A stretch of 64,000 nucleotides of DNA from Oikopleura dioica (lineage: Eukaryota; Chordata; Appendicularia; Copelata; Oikopleuridae), in contig OU015567.1 of NCBI GenBank assembly GCA_907165135.1, positions 4,345,001 to 4,409,000 of the forward strand, in the 5' to 3' direction. The notes below the pieces were generated by a model, which was not told the origin of the DNA, made no database searches, and was given only the letters and a program-made list of their open reading frames with translations. Each line of letters begins with the position of its first letter. Within the stretch, counting starts at the first letter, position 1. This document shows positions 1 to 11,925 of this stretch, piece after piece. The translations under genes and the position numbers were made by a program.

Positions 1-1238
1 CGCGCGGATTAACCCGTTGCTGCGCGCTGATTCAATTTGGCCAATTCATGAAGGACACCGGCGGTAATCCAAGGGGATAACGGCAGGTTAAAATTTCAGA
101 AGTGATAAGAGCAGCATGAGATGACGTTTCTCGTGAGTAGATAATTAGTTAAAAGCGGCTTTTTTTACCAAACTTATCCGGTAAAATCGTAATTACAAGC
201 AAAACTTAGCTAAGTATCTTTCTAAAACTCGGCTCCCCTGGAATTAAGGGTCCCCTGCTGCGCCTAATGAGCCCAGCATGACGACAGCAGTGTTCAGCTA
301 AGCAACGAGTGTGCCCTAATGAATATGAATGGGAATTATTCAGCAGAATACAGTCTTTTCTGAATAAAAGCTTTTATGTTTCTTTTTCCCGAAGAATCTT
401 GATAAATTATTCATCAGCTTTAGTACAGAAGCATAACTGTACAAAACAAGGCTTGGGCACGCATGCTGCCAAAAAGCAACCCGAAGCAGCCGCAGGTGGA
501 AATCAGTGTGCCCAAATATTTGACTTTGATTTCGAATCTGTCTCCTACTTGCGTATCACTTTTCCGCGCAAATATCAAATCGTCTCAGGGCACAAAATCG
601 ACATTCAAAATCGGCCCGCTTATCAGCCTATAATGCAGATAAAGTGACAATTCGCTCGTAAATTGGGTTTGTCAAAATTTGAAAATCGCGTTCCGTGCGA
701 AGTTGCGCACTTCCTCCTCGCGCATTAGATTTTATAAAGGCCAATTCAACCCAGCCACCCTTAAAAACTCGAAAATGGATGTTAACCCATTCTTTGCGTG
801 AGACACAAATCTGACTTTGCGCATTCCTTCGCAAGCACAATTAGAAGCGAAAACCTCGTAAAGGGGCTCAAGCCAGATTACTCAAATGCCGTCTGCGCTA
901 ATTGCGGGGTACCGCGGCGGCCAAACTGTCAAATTGAAATTTTCAGAGGTTGATGCATCGCCTCTAGAAAGCACAAAAGGGGCAGTTCTTAGAGGAGGGA
1001 TAAAAATTTAAGTCGGTGTTGGTTTTCAAAGCGCGTGAAAAGAAACGCGGTTGGTAGTGAATTACCGATTTGTACATCGCCCTCTTTTATCGCTTCTAAA
1101 GCGTGGTAATCCTGATCTTTTCAAATAGAGATCAGCCCAGTGAGCTCAACACGTGATCGGGTGACCAAATGAAAGAAAAAGATAAAACACCCTTTTTGAA
1201 GTTTCTTGCCAAAAAATATATCTAACGTATTGCTTCAG
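1..1238. other. Gene-free 5' stretch upstream of the vasorin-like gene
   Basis: I see no exon here with conserved protein features. A 112-codon open frame at 309-647 has no recognisable domain and no splice context, so I leave it out. The signal-peptide and first LRR exons of the gene that begins to be readable at 1239 must lie here or before the window. Confidence 0.4.
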
Positions 1239-3889
1239 AATCACTTCGATAAACGGCAGTATCCTTCGACTTCCAAACCTCACCCATCTGGACCTCTCGG
1301 GCAACGCCATCAAATCCGTCACCAGGCTTCGTCTTCCTTCCCTAATGGAGCTGAACCTCGCTCGCAACTCCCTCAGTTCGCTCGACGAAAGTCTTCTGAA
1401 TTCCCGCGAGCTTGGCTACCTCCAGATCGCTCAAAATCCGCTGGAAAAAGTTCCTGCTCAGCTTTTTCAAAAACTCTCGAAACTGAAAAACCTCGACGCT
1501 AGCTACACCAAACTCATGGAGATTCCTCAAATTCCGGATGATATGATTGTCAACGAGCTTCGTCTCACCGGTGTTTCCCTGAACTGCGACTGTGACATCC
1601 TCTGGCTGACCCAGTACGCCAGAGATCTTGGCCACGTGACTCTTGGACTGAACGAATTGACTTGTGGAACACCAGCGAGGTTCTCCGGCATCCCAGTCGT
1701 CGATTTCAACCCTTTGGAATGCAAAGTCGATTCCGATTCCGACTCGAGCTCCGAAGAAGATCCTTGCCGAAGCTGGGAGTGCAACTACGGCGCTCAGTGC
1801 GTGATTGAAAACAACAAGCCTAAATGCGTGTGCTACGATGCTTGGGGTGGAGAGCATTGCGAGCAGCTTCTGATTGATACGGCCAAAGTAACTGATTTGC
1901 CAGCGAAAATTGAAGAACCAACCATTTGGGTGGATGATGTTGGACCGGCTTTTGTCGAGGTAAGAATCGAAACTCTTTGTTGATCCTCACCACGTGATAA
2001 ATTTCTCGCCCTTGGATAAAATTCCATCCCCCGTCCGGTAATCAAACTAATCCCGCGTTTTCTTCCCCAAAAAATTTGAGATTCGCCAAAATTGAATACC
2101 AAAAAGGCACTTCCGTCGCGGACAATTCCAATTCGTTATCGAACATTTGTCGCGTGGTTTTGATAACGCTTCCGGGATTAAATTTTTCGGGGCCATTTTG
2201 AAGCTGACTAAAATGTGCATTTTAGGTGTCTTTTGCGCGATTGAGCTCGACCAGGGCGACTTTGAAGCTTTGGATTGCTGAGGAAGATGTTTTTGTGCCT
2301 TCTACTTCTGATGTGATTGATTCAGACATCACCAAGTTTAGGTAAGATGAAGCAGAGGCTTGAATAATGCAAATAAGGGATGATAAGATCCACAAGTCGG
2401 ATCAAAAATGAATTTTTGGAAGAAAGGGCTTTATGCCTAATCTTATCTCCAAATGGTACTGGCCAAGTGGATCGTGCTTGAAATAAAAAGTGCCCGAAGC
2501 TGGCCCAGCGCCAATCCTTTTTTCATTCTTTTTCGATTTATTTTCTGCAAAAAAAGAAAAATGAAACATGTTCCGCGGTTAGCAGAGGGTTCAGATTTAG
2601 GAGTTGATTTATTTTGCTGACATTTTTGAGCGTTATTGAATTTTCGCGGAGCAGCGCGAATCAATGGAACATTATTTGCGCGGCTTAATTAAAATCAAGA
2701 AAATCACATTTCCCCGATTACCATTTCTGATCCTTCAATCAGAGGCAATCTAATTTGGATTTATTGCTAACAAAATCAAACGAGCTTTCAGAAGCCCTTT
2801 TTCACCTTTAGAAAGAAAGCCAGAAATACACAAAAAAGCCGCGCGCGGCTTATAACGATAAGACCCCGTATAGAAACTATTGACGAGTTATAACCCCACT
2901 GTTGCATATTTAATCAGATCTGGCGATGCGTGAATTTTTCATCGATCATTTTTTCGGACAATACAAGTTTTTTTGCGCGAGATGAAATATGCAAGGGCTC
3001 TCTAGTTGTCGGCCTCGTCGTGTAAATAAATGTTCTAATAAGCTTTTGTTATTGCCGTGCCAAATGGAGGATATTAAAGTTGATTATGAAAGTTGATATT
3101 AAGTTCTCCCTGAACTCAGTTGCTTTTTGTATAATCTTGTTGTCAAATGCAAGCTGTCTACCAGACACTTTTTCTTTCGACAAAATATTCACCGATCATT
3201 TCAGATACGAAGATCTCCAACCCTCTTCCGAGTACAAGCTCTGCATTAGCACCAACGGCCCCAACTCTTGTGCCATCTTCAACACTCTTCCTTCTTCCAC
3301 CGAATTCCTCGAAATCGAATCCACGCTCGAGAGCGAAAACAACTCTCCCAACACTTCTGAGCAAAATTCCTCGACGTCGGAATTCATCGGCGCCGCTGTC
3401 GCTGCTGCTGTTCTCGTCGTTGTTGTCATCTGCGTCGGCGTTTTCATGAAGCGAAGACAGTACACGGAAAAGGCGCAGAAGTCTTCGTATTCCGGAGCGT
3501 CGGGAGAAGAGTGCTCGACTTGGAGATACGCAGGCGCTGGAGGAATGCACTGCCCGAGCACTGACAGATCTACGAACAACATGACCCCCGAGTCCGTTCC
3601 CTACAGCTCCTACACCGGAAACACTGGTGGCTCCGAAAACAACTACGCGGAGGTCTGCACTAACTACCATCTCTCGCGAACCCCTCATTTCGCCTTTGAG
3701 CCGGCACTTGCTCAGTCGACTCCTCAGCGAACCGAACCGCGGTCGAACCGAAGCGAACCGCAATTCTACCACTATCACCCAGATGAAATGTCCAAAACAT
3801 TCCACGGAAATCAAAACCACAATCATCACAATCAATCAAGACCACTGTACACTCATCACAACAATACAAATGGATATTACTGTGCATAA
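1239..3889 (+). CDS. Vasorin-like LRR/EGF/FN3 single-pass membrane protein (5' incomplete)
   Basis: Exons 1239-1959, 2226-2341 and 3205-3889 join in phase. The first exon encodes leucine-rich repeats (THLDLSGNAIKS, MELNLARNSLSSL, LGYLQIAQNPLEKV), a Cys-rich LRR C-cap (LNCDCDILWL), an acidic Ser/Asp stretch and one EGF-like module (CRSWECNYGAQCVIENNKP, ending CYDAWGGEHC). The second exon and the start of the third form a fibronectin-III-like segment ending in YEDLQPSSEYKLCI. A membrane helix (AAVAAAVLVVVVICVGVFM) and a tail of about 130 residues rich in Ser, Tyr and His follow. The order LRR-EGF-FN3-TM is that of vasorin/slit-like 2, a cell-surface TGF-beta-binding protein; the molecular role here is inferred from domain order only. 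The N-terminal exon(s) with signal peptide and earlier LRRs are not identified. A polyadenylation hexamer lies near 3944. Confidence 0.8.
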
Positions 3890-4883
3890 ACTTTAATGGA
3901 AAGTGTTAACATATATACATATATATATATTGAAATTTCTGTAAATAAAGAAGGATTTAATTCTTGATTCAAAAAAATATGAAGCTTCATTTCAAATTGT
4001 CGAATAAACCTGCGATCTATCAATAAATTGATAAAATCGCCAAACAGTATTTGCCTCTGTGGTCAAGAGTAGCTGTTGATATTTTTGATGTTTTCATTCT
4101 GTGGCTCTGAAACCCACAATTGAATGATTCGGGAAAGTGTTGCTCTCCGCCGCAACTGACCTTCTTTTTTATTAGGAAGGCGTCATATTTATTTAGACGA
4201 AAATATTGAAAAAACGACTGTCTTAATTGGGGTTAACTTTCAATCGGATCTTCTTTGAAAACATGGATTTGTGATCTTTGAAGAGCAAATGAGCCCATTT
4301 GATTACGCGGCTGGAAATCTCCTCGGCGCGCGCGGATGATCACGAATTATTTCCATATAAAGGGGTTCAACCCTTCATAATGCATGTTGAAGGTGTTCCG
4401 CATGGGCAGGAAGCCAAAAATAAACAAAACAGGGTGGAATGGAAAATGAAGTTGCATGATTCTAATTATTCGACTTTCGCCAAAACAGGATAATGCTGTT
4501 GCCACGCGTTTCTCTTGGTAAGCATTTATAATCGCAAAAATACAAAATAAAAAAGGTCAAAGCTACAAATTTCAAAATGAAGAATACAAATTCAACAATC
4601 TTTGGCCTCTAAAAACCATGAAATTTTCCTCCGACAGCGGCTTTGAAAGTCGGCATCGATGAAAAAAAGGAATCATGTCCGTGGAACTGCTAAATTATGC
4701 AAAGCAGGCCGATCATTGACAGTGTGGTTTGTGTTTTTGCGAATTTCACCCCTTTACCGGCTGCGCCCCTTGAAAATATTCCGCTTAAATGAGCAGCCGG
4801 ACAATCCTTGTTTGCACGAATTCAAGTCGATTTCGACCGAATCGAACTAAATAATCATCTCGACCTGAATTTTCTTTTAAAAT
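3890..4883. other. Intergenic, no gene seen
   Basis: Contains the 3' UTR end of the vasorin-like gene, a short TA microsatellite near 3911-3930 and AT-rich DNA. Open frames at 4299 and 4659 show no domain or splice context. Confidence 0.4.
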
Positions 4884-5574
4884 TTATTTCTCAAATAAAA
4901 AGGCATTTTTCTCAGTAGTAAAATCCTTTTCCCATTTTTCTCTTCTCTCGTCTTCTGCACCCAATTTGAAGGATTCCTCGTTGTCTCCAAAGCAATTCTT
5001 CCCGGAATCGCAGCACTGTCGGCAAACGCTTGTTGCTTTCTGCCACTTTCTTGGTTTGCATTGATGTTCGGCGAATCTTCCTCTGAAGTTTTGAGACTTA
5101 TTGGCGAGACATGCATCAAGCGCTTTGCAGCCCATTTTGACCGACTCTACTTTCGGGCCTCTTTTTCGAATTTCGATCTGGCAAGACTGCTCGTTTTCTT
5201 GGCACTCTTGCGCAAAACCTAAAAAGAATCAGCTCTATAATTTTCGAATGAGTTATTGGTTACCTTCAGAAGAGCATTCGTTATAATTTCTGCTACTGCA
5301 AGTCATGCAAGTTAGTCTTGAAGACATAAATTTGAAGAGAGCATCATGACTAGCTGTTTCTGGCCCAGATGAATTGGGTAGAGGTTTTTCTATCTTGGTT
5401 TCTTCAATATTTCCAAATGCGTACAAGAGAAGCCCTCCTAAAATGGGATTTCAAAGGCTCGTCATTTGAGAAGCTCTGTTCATTTCTACCTTCAATTTGA
5501 CCAAGACTTTCCTTTTCGTCTCCATTTTTCTTTGCTCTGGCAATAATAAAAACGAAAATTGACAGAAATTTCAT
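4884..5574 (-). CDS. Secreted Ly6/uPAR-like (LU) cysteine-rich protein
   Basis: Exons 5574-5490, 5437-5264 and 5218-4884 (minus strand) join in phase to 197 residues. The start at 5574 gives a short hydrophobic signal peptide (MKFLSIFVFIIARA) and lies downstream of a TATA-like box. After an acidic linker a cysteine-rich domain begins (RLTCMTCSSRNYNEC) and continues with NEQSCQIEIRKRG, VKMGCKALDACLANK and SVCRQCCDSGKNC. The Cys spacing resembles three-finger LU/Ly6 extracellular domains. A charged C-terminal tail follows, with no GPI-type hydrophobic end, so a soluble secreted product is likely. Function unknown. The two introns are 52 and 45 bp. Confidence 0.75.
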
Positions 5575-5620
5575 CTTTTTTTTTCGCAAAATCAGTATTT
5601 TTACCCAACTTCCACGGGGT

Positions 5621-5628
5621 CTTATATG
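5621..5628 (-). promoter_or_regulatory. TATA-like box of the LU-protein gene
   Basis: CATATAAG on the minus strand about 47 bases upstream of the proposed start at 5574. Similar spaced boxes precede two other secreted-protein genes in this window. Confidence 0.4.
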
Positions 5629-6074
5629 CACTCATAGTTTGAGATAAGCGCAATAAATCCCAGCTGACACTGCTGATATGGCTCCAATCGACCCAACGAA
5701 CTGAATTTAGTTCGTTAATTTAGAAAAAATTTCATGTGGATAAACGGATTATTCTAACATAAACTGCTGACGTTTTACTTTTTCTAGCTCCATTCATTCC
5801 TAAACAACGGGTCGTAGACAGTCACATCTCAAAGCAAGACATTTAGACATTGCCAGATGACGTTTTAGTACAGTCAAAGATACAGACATTAATCCAATTT
5901 CAAATTCTTTAATTCGAGTTTTTCTCCTTTTCAAATTGGTATTTTTCGCGACAGAAAAAGATAATTATAATATCGAGAATGAAAACTAAAAAGCAACTTT
6001 CTTCGTATAAAGCCCCTGCTTTTCTGTCAAAATTATCAAAAAGAAAATTAAAAAGCCAAAAGAAAAAAAAAACG

Positions 6075-6872
6075 ATGAAATTTATATTTTTCTTCTTCCC
6101 GCTTATTTTTGCAAACAACGAAGAAAACTGCAGAATCGCTAATCCAGATTGGGACTACTACAGCCAAGTAACCCATGTTTTTGGGATACCCATAGTGGCA
6201 ACAAGAGAGGTTCATCCTTCAGCAATAGCTCTGACCTGTAAATACTTCGAATTCCTGATCAAAGACAATCAAGAAATCGTCAGGAACCTCCAACGAAGAA
6301 ATCACAAGGTGGTCATTCTCGGCCGACGACAAGAACTCGCCCGAGATGTTCCAGAATACCACGGGTACGAGAAAAAGCTGCACAGTAGAGGAGTCGGCGG
6401 GACAAGACATAACCCAGTTACAGTCATTCCCGAAGAAAATGTCCTTTGCCTGAAAGAAGACAAACAACCGGGAGACATCATCCTTCACGAATTGGCCCAT
6501 GCAATCCATCTTGTCGGAACTCCAAGGGGTCTCCTTCAAAAAATCGCCAGAAGCTACAGGCATGCAGAGAGATACAATCTCTTTCTGTACAATTACGCCG
6601 CAGAAGATCCGCGAGAATATTTCGCCGTCGGGGTTCAAACGTTTCTCAACAAGTCACCAGCGGAAAATTACGCGACATTTGATCAGCCGCATCGAAGACC
6701 ACTCAGAATCACGAGAGATCACCTCTTCCGTAACGACAGACATCTCTACTCTTTGGTTGAAAATGTGTTGCTTAAAAAAGAAGGCTGGAAATTGCCGAAA
6801 CGATGCGAACTTTGGAAGAACGGAATCATGGACCCAAACACCTTGGTCGATTCTTTTGATCAGCTTTTATAA
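6075..6872 (+). CDS. Secreted zinc metallopeptidase (HExxH type), intronless
   Basis: Single exon of 265 residues. The start at 6075 is chosen because it begins a signal peptide (MKFIFFFFPLIFA); an in-frame upstream ATG at 5979 would add a lysine-rich stretch before it. A metal-binding motif DIILHELAHAIH appears near residue 140. About 40 residues later is DPREYFAVGVQTFLN, whose Glu could be the third zinc ligand of a gluzincin. A segment before the active site (LGRRQELARDVPEYHG, RGVGGT) resembles the ATLF/M34-like group of peptidases found in many microbes and invertebrates; the family assignment is inference. No introns, unlike most neighbours, which may hint at retroposition or lateral origin. 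Polyadenylation hexamer AATAAA follows near 6903. Confidence 0.7.
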   Translation: MKFIFFFFPLIFANNEENCRIANPDWDYYSQVTHVFGIPIVATREVHPSAIALTCKYFEFLIKDNQEIVRNLQRRNHKVVILGRRQELARDVPEYHGYEKKLHSRGVGGTRHNPVTVIPEENVLCLKEDKQPGDIILHELAHAIHLVGTPRGLLQKIARSYRHAERYNLFLYNYAAEDPREYFAVGVQTFLNKSPAENYATFDQPHRRPLRITRDHLFRNDRHLYSLVENVLLKKEGWKLPKRCELWKNGIMDPNTLVDSFDQLL

Positions 6873-6931
6873 TTGCCTGACATTCAGTTTTACTTCTCTG
6901 TAAATAAATTAAAAATCAGAAGAAGCAAAAT

Positions 6932-8267
6932 TTATTCATTTAGCCAGGGCAGATATTGCATGACTCGAACATAAACACCAGGCGAATCAGCAAGCCCGCA
7001 TCCGATTCCCCAGGAGGTAACGCCAAAAAGCACCGCTTTTCTGTCATCAATGCAGACCAATGGCCCGCCAGAGTCGCCCTGGCAGCTGTCTTTGATTCCT
7101 TCTCGCCAGCCAGCGCAGAGCATTTTCGTCAAATCAAGGTTTTTAGATTCCAAAGTTGTTTTGCATTGCTGATTATTCCAAATTTTAATATCGACTTCAT
7201 TCAATTTATGATTGATTTCTTTGTGCGGCGAAAACGATGTCTTTCCCCAGCCGGCGATGAAGCATTTTGAAGAAGAAGATGGTATTTGAGTTGAGCTGTC
7301 TGGTAGACAAACTGGCTGGTTGATCATTTTCGGCGATTTTTTGAAATCGAGGAGGCATAAATCATCATGAAAAGCATCCGATCTGTAGTTTTCATGAATT
7401 TTGATGCTTTGCGGATTCAAAATGATTTCATTTTCTTCAAACAAAAGGGCATCTTCTTCGTTCAAATAGATCCTTATATTTTCAAGATCATCTTCAAAAC
7501 CATAACAACAGTGTGCTGCGGTCAGAATTCTCGTTTCTGAAATCAGGCTTCCACCGCAGCGACGATTTCCAAACTCGATTCTTACTATCCACGGCCATCG
7601 AGCCAGCGTTGTTTGCTTGCCGCCAAAGATTCTTTGCGAGAACGTACCTTTCGAGCAGGATTCGAGATTATCTGGAAGTCCAACCGGCGTCTTCGAAAAC
7701 ACGATTTCTTTGCGAGGCTCGCAGGTCCAGTTCTGAATCTCTTCATCGTAGATTTTATTGCTTTTTGCTCTTCGCCAGTGGCAAATTTCTTGCTTGTCAA
7801 TTTTCCACCTGCAGCGGCATCCGACCAGAAAGGTTTTCCTCCGTGGCGGCATGATCACGTGGTTGCTTTCTTTGCAAGTATATTGACAGTTGAATATCCC
7901 AGTTGTTGCGGATTTGCGACACTTTTTAACGAGCCCCTGATCTTTAGGGACGATCGGGACGCAAGGGCGACAAACTCCAATTTGATGATTCCACTGGGTC
8001 TTTTTCAGGGGATCTTGATGCACTTTGCAGTTCACCTTTCTCGGACCACTAAAAAACTTTTAAAAATCTGAGTTTAATCATTTCCTACCCATAATGATCG
8101 AACTCTTTTTCGCAGAAAATCTCGCAGCTTGGTCCAGTACATCTCAATTCTCCATGTTTGTCTCCTCTTATATCGTTTTTTGTCATGCACTGAGAATGAT
8201 GTGCCCATTTACTAAAGGCAAAACTCAAAAATTCGAAAAGAAAAAGCAGCATTTTCACAAATTTCAA
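6932..8267 (-). CDS. Secreted trypsin-like serine protease with Cys-rich N-terminal module
   Basis: Exons 8267-8089 and 8048-6932 (minus strand) join in phase to 431 residues. A signal peptide (MKFVKMLLFLFEFLSFAFS) is followed by about 160 residues with many cysteines, sushi-like in spacing. The zymogen cleavage site is QRIFGG. The S1A catalytic triad is visible: His in RILTAAHCC, Asp in DDLCLLDF and Ser in KDSCQGDSGGP. The Asp six residues before the Ser is typical of trypsin-like (Arg/Lys) specificity. SWGIGCG and SPGVYVRV complete the fold. The single 40-bp intron is GT-AG. It converges with the metallopeptidase gene, with 59 bp between their stops. The role (digestive, defensive or house/matrix processing) cannot be told. 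Confidence 0.9.
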
Positions 8268-8299
8268 ACTTAATATTTTTCAGATTTCTGGCGTTCGGA

Positions 8300-8307
8300 T
8301 TTTTATA
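8300..8307 (-). promoter_or_regulatory. TATA box of the serine-protease gene
   Basis: TATAAAAA on the minus strand, about 33 bases upstream of the protease start codon, implying a very short 5' leader. Confidence 0.45.
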
Positions 8308-8532
8308 TGTACTTAGGGTGCAGAAATGATCAGAGAGACCGCGCATGTTAAACAAATTCTAGCGCCTTGATTATAAACTGCAGTCGATACATAGATTTTA
8401 TGACTCAGAAGAAAACCGACGACTACCCAACTCCAAACACTTCGACGACATTTTTTCAAAGGTCAGAGGGATTTTCTCGGCGACTGTTCTTTATTCTTCG
8501 CTTCAAGGATTCATGACAAAGCGAGAGAAAAA

Positions 8533-8888
8533 ATGAGAGTATTTATTCTTTTGCTCGGATTTGCTGCGGCGTTTTACGATACTGTAAGATAACTGTAATT
8601 GTATATTTATCTTATGAAAAATGTAGTACATCAACTATGACGAGGAGAATCAAAACCGCTCATTTGCTTACTGGGAATGGAGTATCCGAGAAGATCAGGG
8701 ACACACCCTTATGCCTGCGATGGGTAAAATATCTATTCCGGAGTAATTTCAACGTTCTTTCAGTTCGCGATTTCGGACCGACTGTTCCATGGGCCTGGCA
8801 ACGACCAACTTCAACCGAAGCGGGGGCTTTGACGAATGGAATTTCATGCGTTTTCGCTGTTTTTCTTGCTCTAAATGCACTTCTTTGA
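8533..8888 (+). CDS. Small secreted protein with C-terminal hydrophobic (GPI-like) tail
   Basis: Exons 8533-8583, 8627-8723 and 8764-8888 join in phase to 90 residues. The N-terminus MRVFILLLGFAAAFYDT is a signal peptide. The middle is acidic and aromatic (SFAYWEWSIREDQGH, VPWAWQRP). The last 17 residues (NGISCVFAVFLALNALL) are hydrophobic and end exactly at the stop, as in GPI-anchor signals. No known domain is recognised. The stop codon overlaps a polyadenylation hexamer AATAAA at 8888. Too short for most gene finders, but both introns (43 and 40 bp) have GT-AG ends and phase closes. Confidence 0.55.
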
Positions 8889-9398
8889 ATAAAAACAATG
8901 AACGTATTGCTTCTATCATTGAAGTTGCCGTACTTTTCGAATATCAAGGTCTTGATGACCCTGGGGCAAGATTCTTGACTCAAGAAGATAGTTTTTGTAT
9001 TTTATAGCAGGAAAAAAATGAAGGAAAAGAAAGGTAAAAAATCGGAGTTGAACAGAAGATTGAGAATAGAATTAGAGTATGATCAGACGGGAGCCCAGTT
9101 CGAGGAAATAAACCCGCCGCGACGAGAAGGGGCACCTTGTCTTGGTTTGTTCATTTGATTCATCATCGGCGGAATAGCTAGAATTTCAATGAGACCTTGA
9201 AGCAACAAAATGATCTCTATTTCTTAACACCAAACAACACAAATTCTTACCACCAAAATATACACCAGATAAAGATTGAAGAAAAGGTAAAGACTATTGA
9301 AGAATAAAGTAAAGAATGCCAGTTCAATAAAGCTTCGGAATTTTAAAATGAGCATCAAAAATTTGGATTCAAATAATGAGAGAAGAATAAATTAAGTT
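8889..9398. other. Intergenic, no gene seen
   Basis: 3' UTR sequence of the small secreted gene followed by AT-rich DNA. No open frame with domain features. Confidence 0.4.
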
Positions 9399-11448
9399 TT
9401 AATTTCGAATCCTCGTATCAGATGTCCAGCTGTAGCCCAACAAGGCGTCAGAAAAGGAGCACTGGGAGAGTTCGGTCACCTCGCTAATGTAAGAGCGTTT
9501 TCTACTGGTTGAAGATAAACCTTGGCCGTTTGAAATCGAGCCGTTGATAATTTGGGGAGCTGCCGATCGCCAGGATGAAGCATTTGCGCCAGGCACTAGA
9601 AAAGATGCTTAAAGGGGGAAAGAATACAAGATCACTTACTGGTTACACTCTGTAGTTGCGTATTGGACTCGACGAAAGTCTGGCCCTGCCGATGCGTTCC
9701 ATCAGCGTTCAAATTTGCGCCAAGTTCGTAGCCAAAGTTCGCCCTCTTTTTCGCGTTACGGCCCTTGATAAATGCTGCTGCTTCACGGAGAAGTTCTTGA
9801 GTTGCTCTTTCGAGGAGATGGCGTTCTTCTCGAGGCAGGTCTTTTGGAATTGGGAGAACAGTGACTTGAAAACGGATTCAAAGGGTATTAGATAAAAAAG
9901 GAAAAATGATTGAGATCCGTTCCTCGAGCGTCTTCGGCAAAATCTTGGCCGGTGCAGACAACTTCATCTCGTCCACTGTCTCTTTCTCGTCGATTTTTCT
10001 TGATACGCTGTTCCTTTTGCTTTTCTTCCGCAACTCTATCAGCGTTCAATCGCCTGTCAACCTGTTTCTTCTGCTGATCGAACTTCAATCCCGTCAAAAT
10101 TTGGTTCTAAAGACAGTTAAATTCCTGCTAAAGAAGTTCATGATCACCTTGAGAGTTCTCGCAACAAACATATTGTCGATTTTAGCTCGCTTTTTCCAAG
10201 CTCCGACTCCAGCGACTTGCTCGTTGACGGACTTTTTCTGGATCTCTCCCATAATTTCAGCGATCGCGGTGTTGTTCAACTCTTCTTCGTTTTCAACCAC
10301 GGGTACTTGCAGCTCTAGAACACGAATGCATCCTCGCTTCCTTCCGATTCAAAAACTTACTGTCAATGAATTCATCGATAACTTCCGTGTTGCTCCATTT
10401 GCAGACGCCTTCTTCAACCAAAGTCATCCTGAAATTACTTTTTTAGCAACTCCCAAACCATGTTTTCTCACCAATAAGTAGCTTCAGAACTGAGCTTGGT
10501 GTCCAATTTGTACTTATTCACGTCTTTCATGATTTCGTCCAGCGCTTTTTGAGAATCCTCATCGTCAAATTTTTCCAACGCAAATCCATCATCCTCGATT
10601 TCTATGGAGAAAAATGAGTTTTATAAATTGCCGTCGTCGTTTTATCACCTATTGGTTCTGTATTCATTTTGATTTTCCCCTTCTTCATGCTTCTAGCGCT
10701 CTCTTCCGGCGAGCTTTTTCTTGGTCCAACAGAACTGGATTTGACAGTTGTAAACTTTCCAATAGGAACTCTTTTCGGGCCAATCATTCCAGTAGGCGTT
10801 GGTCTTCTCAGTGTCCTCGGCTGCATCGCGATCGGGATTTTGACGTTGACTTCGATTGGCTTTTCTGGCTGGTCGTCTTCTGAGTCGCAATCCATGTCCG
10901 ATTTGGACTGGTCGTCATCGATTGTTTCTTTTCGGAGGACAAATGAGCCTTGAATTAATAATTAAAAAAATAGGAAAATTGAAAAACGCGCGGAAAAAGA
11001 GATAAGCGAGAGAATCAAAGCGAAAACGACAACTACTGAAACCTCTTCTATCATATTTAGTCGACACACCGGTGGTCGGAAACGGTGGAGGTGTTTTCAC
11101 CCCATCAGGCGGCAGTGGACAGGATGCTTCTTCGCGAATAATTCGCTTTTCTTCGTTTTTTCGTTTGTCCTCCGCGTTGATTTCTTTGAGTAGATCTTCT
11201 GCTCGTGACTCTAGAATTCGTTGTTAAAAGTTAAGTTGGCTGAAAATGAAGAAACCTCTGGAACTAGAGCTGGATGAGGTATCGTCTTCCGAGCTCAGCT
11301 CAACGGTAGGGATCACTTCTGCTTCATTTAGCGAATTAGAATTCGCGTTGTTGTTCTTGTTTTCGGATGATTCCTCCTGGGGATCAGTTTGTTGGACAAG
11401 AGCGTCGAGAGGAACGTCATCATCTTCGTCCGATAGAACTATTGTCAT
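9399..11448 (-). CDS. Unrecognised acidic, probably nuclear protein; 3' end ambiguous
   Basis: Minus-strand exons 11448-11256, 11210-11043, 10948-10649, 10601-10472, 10428-10361, 10314-10148 and one from 10106 join in phase. The N-terminus (MTIVLSDEDDDVPLD) is an acidic Ser/Asp stretch preceded by Ile-Val-Leu, like a SUMO-interacting motif. Then come a charged helix (SRAEDLLKEINAEDKRKNEE), Pro/Thr-rich and Lys/Ser-rich regions, and a more conserved-looking part (FDDEDSQKALDEIMKDVNKY, NTAIAEIMGEIQKKSVNEQ, LTGLKFDQQKKQVDRRLNAD). After about 9930 the model is uncertain: 9890-9660 has two open frames. One ends at about 9735. The other continues through a GT-AG intron to a stop at 9399 (ending LLGYSWTSDTRIRN). 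Function unknown; I cannot name a family. Confidence 0.6.
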
Positions 11449-11925
11449 TCACACTTAATAAATTCGAGCATCAGAAGATGAATAAGGTGCCCATGTCATA
11501 TGGGACAGCTGACAGAGTCGAGAAGCCGCTCGCGGCTCCGAGCAAAAAATGAAAAAGCGCGGCTTCTCGATTAACTAGCCAGATATTGCCCCAAAAAATA
11601 GGAGAAAAAAACGGTTTTAGAAAAATCATTTATTGAATGAAAAATGTGGGATAGTTTTTCTAGCAGAAAAAAGAGAGGAGGGTAAGAATCACGTACTCTT
11701 GATTTGATCTTTGACAGAAAAAAAGGAATGCGGAAAAGTATCAATGTTAGATTGGTTGATGAGGTGCACGCAGATTTTTGGATGATTTGAGGTCTACAGT
11801 TTGAGTTTCAATCTTTTGAGCTTGAAACGGTTTCGGATACACAAAGAGTCAGGATTACAAAAGAGGTGTAAAATTCGGTCTGTAACAACTGTTACTGTAA
11901 TCAATACAGCAGTGTTTTTCGTCGT
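11449..11925. other. Gap between two minus-strand genes, with a GC-rich hairpin
   Basis: No gene seen. A short inverted repeat at about 11518-11570 (CGAGAAGCCGC ... GCGGCTTCTCG) could form a hairpin. AT-rich DNA fills the rest, probably 3' UTR of the Emi-like gene. Confidence 0.4.

Noticed and set aside
3158-3835. 225-codon minus-strand frame antisense to the vasorin-like exon
   Set aside because: Shadow of the real gene; Arg/Ser-rich composition from reversed codons, no splice sites or domains.
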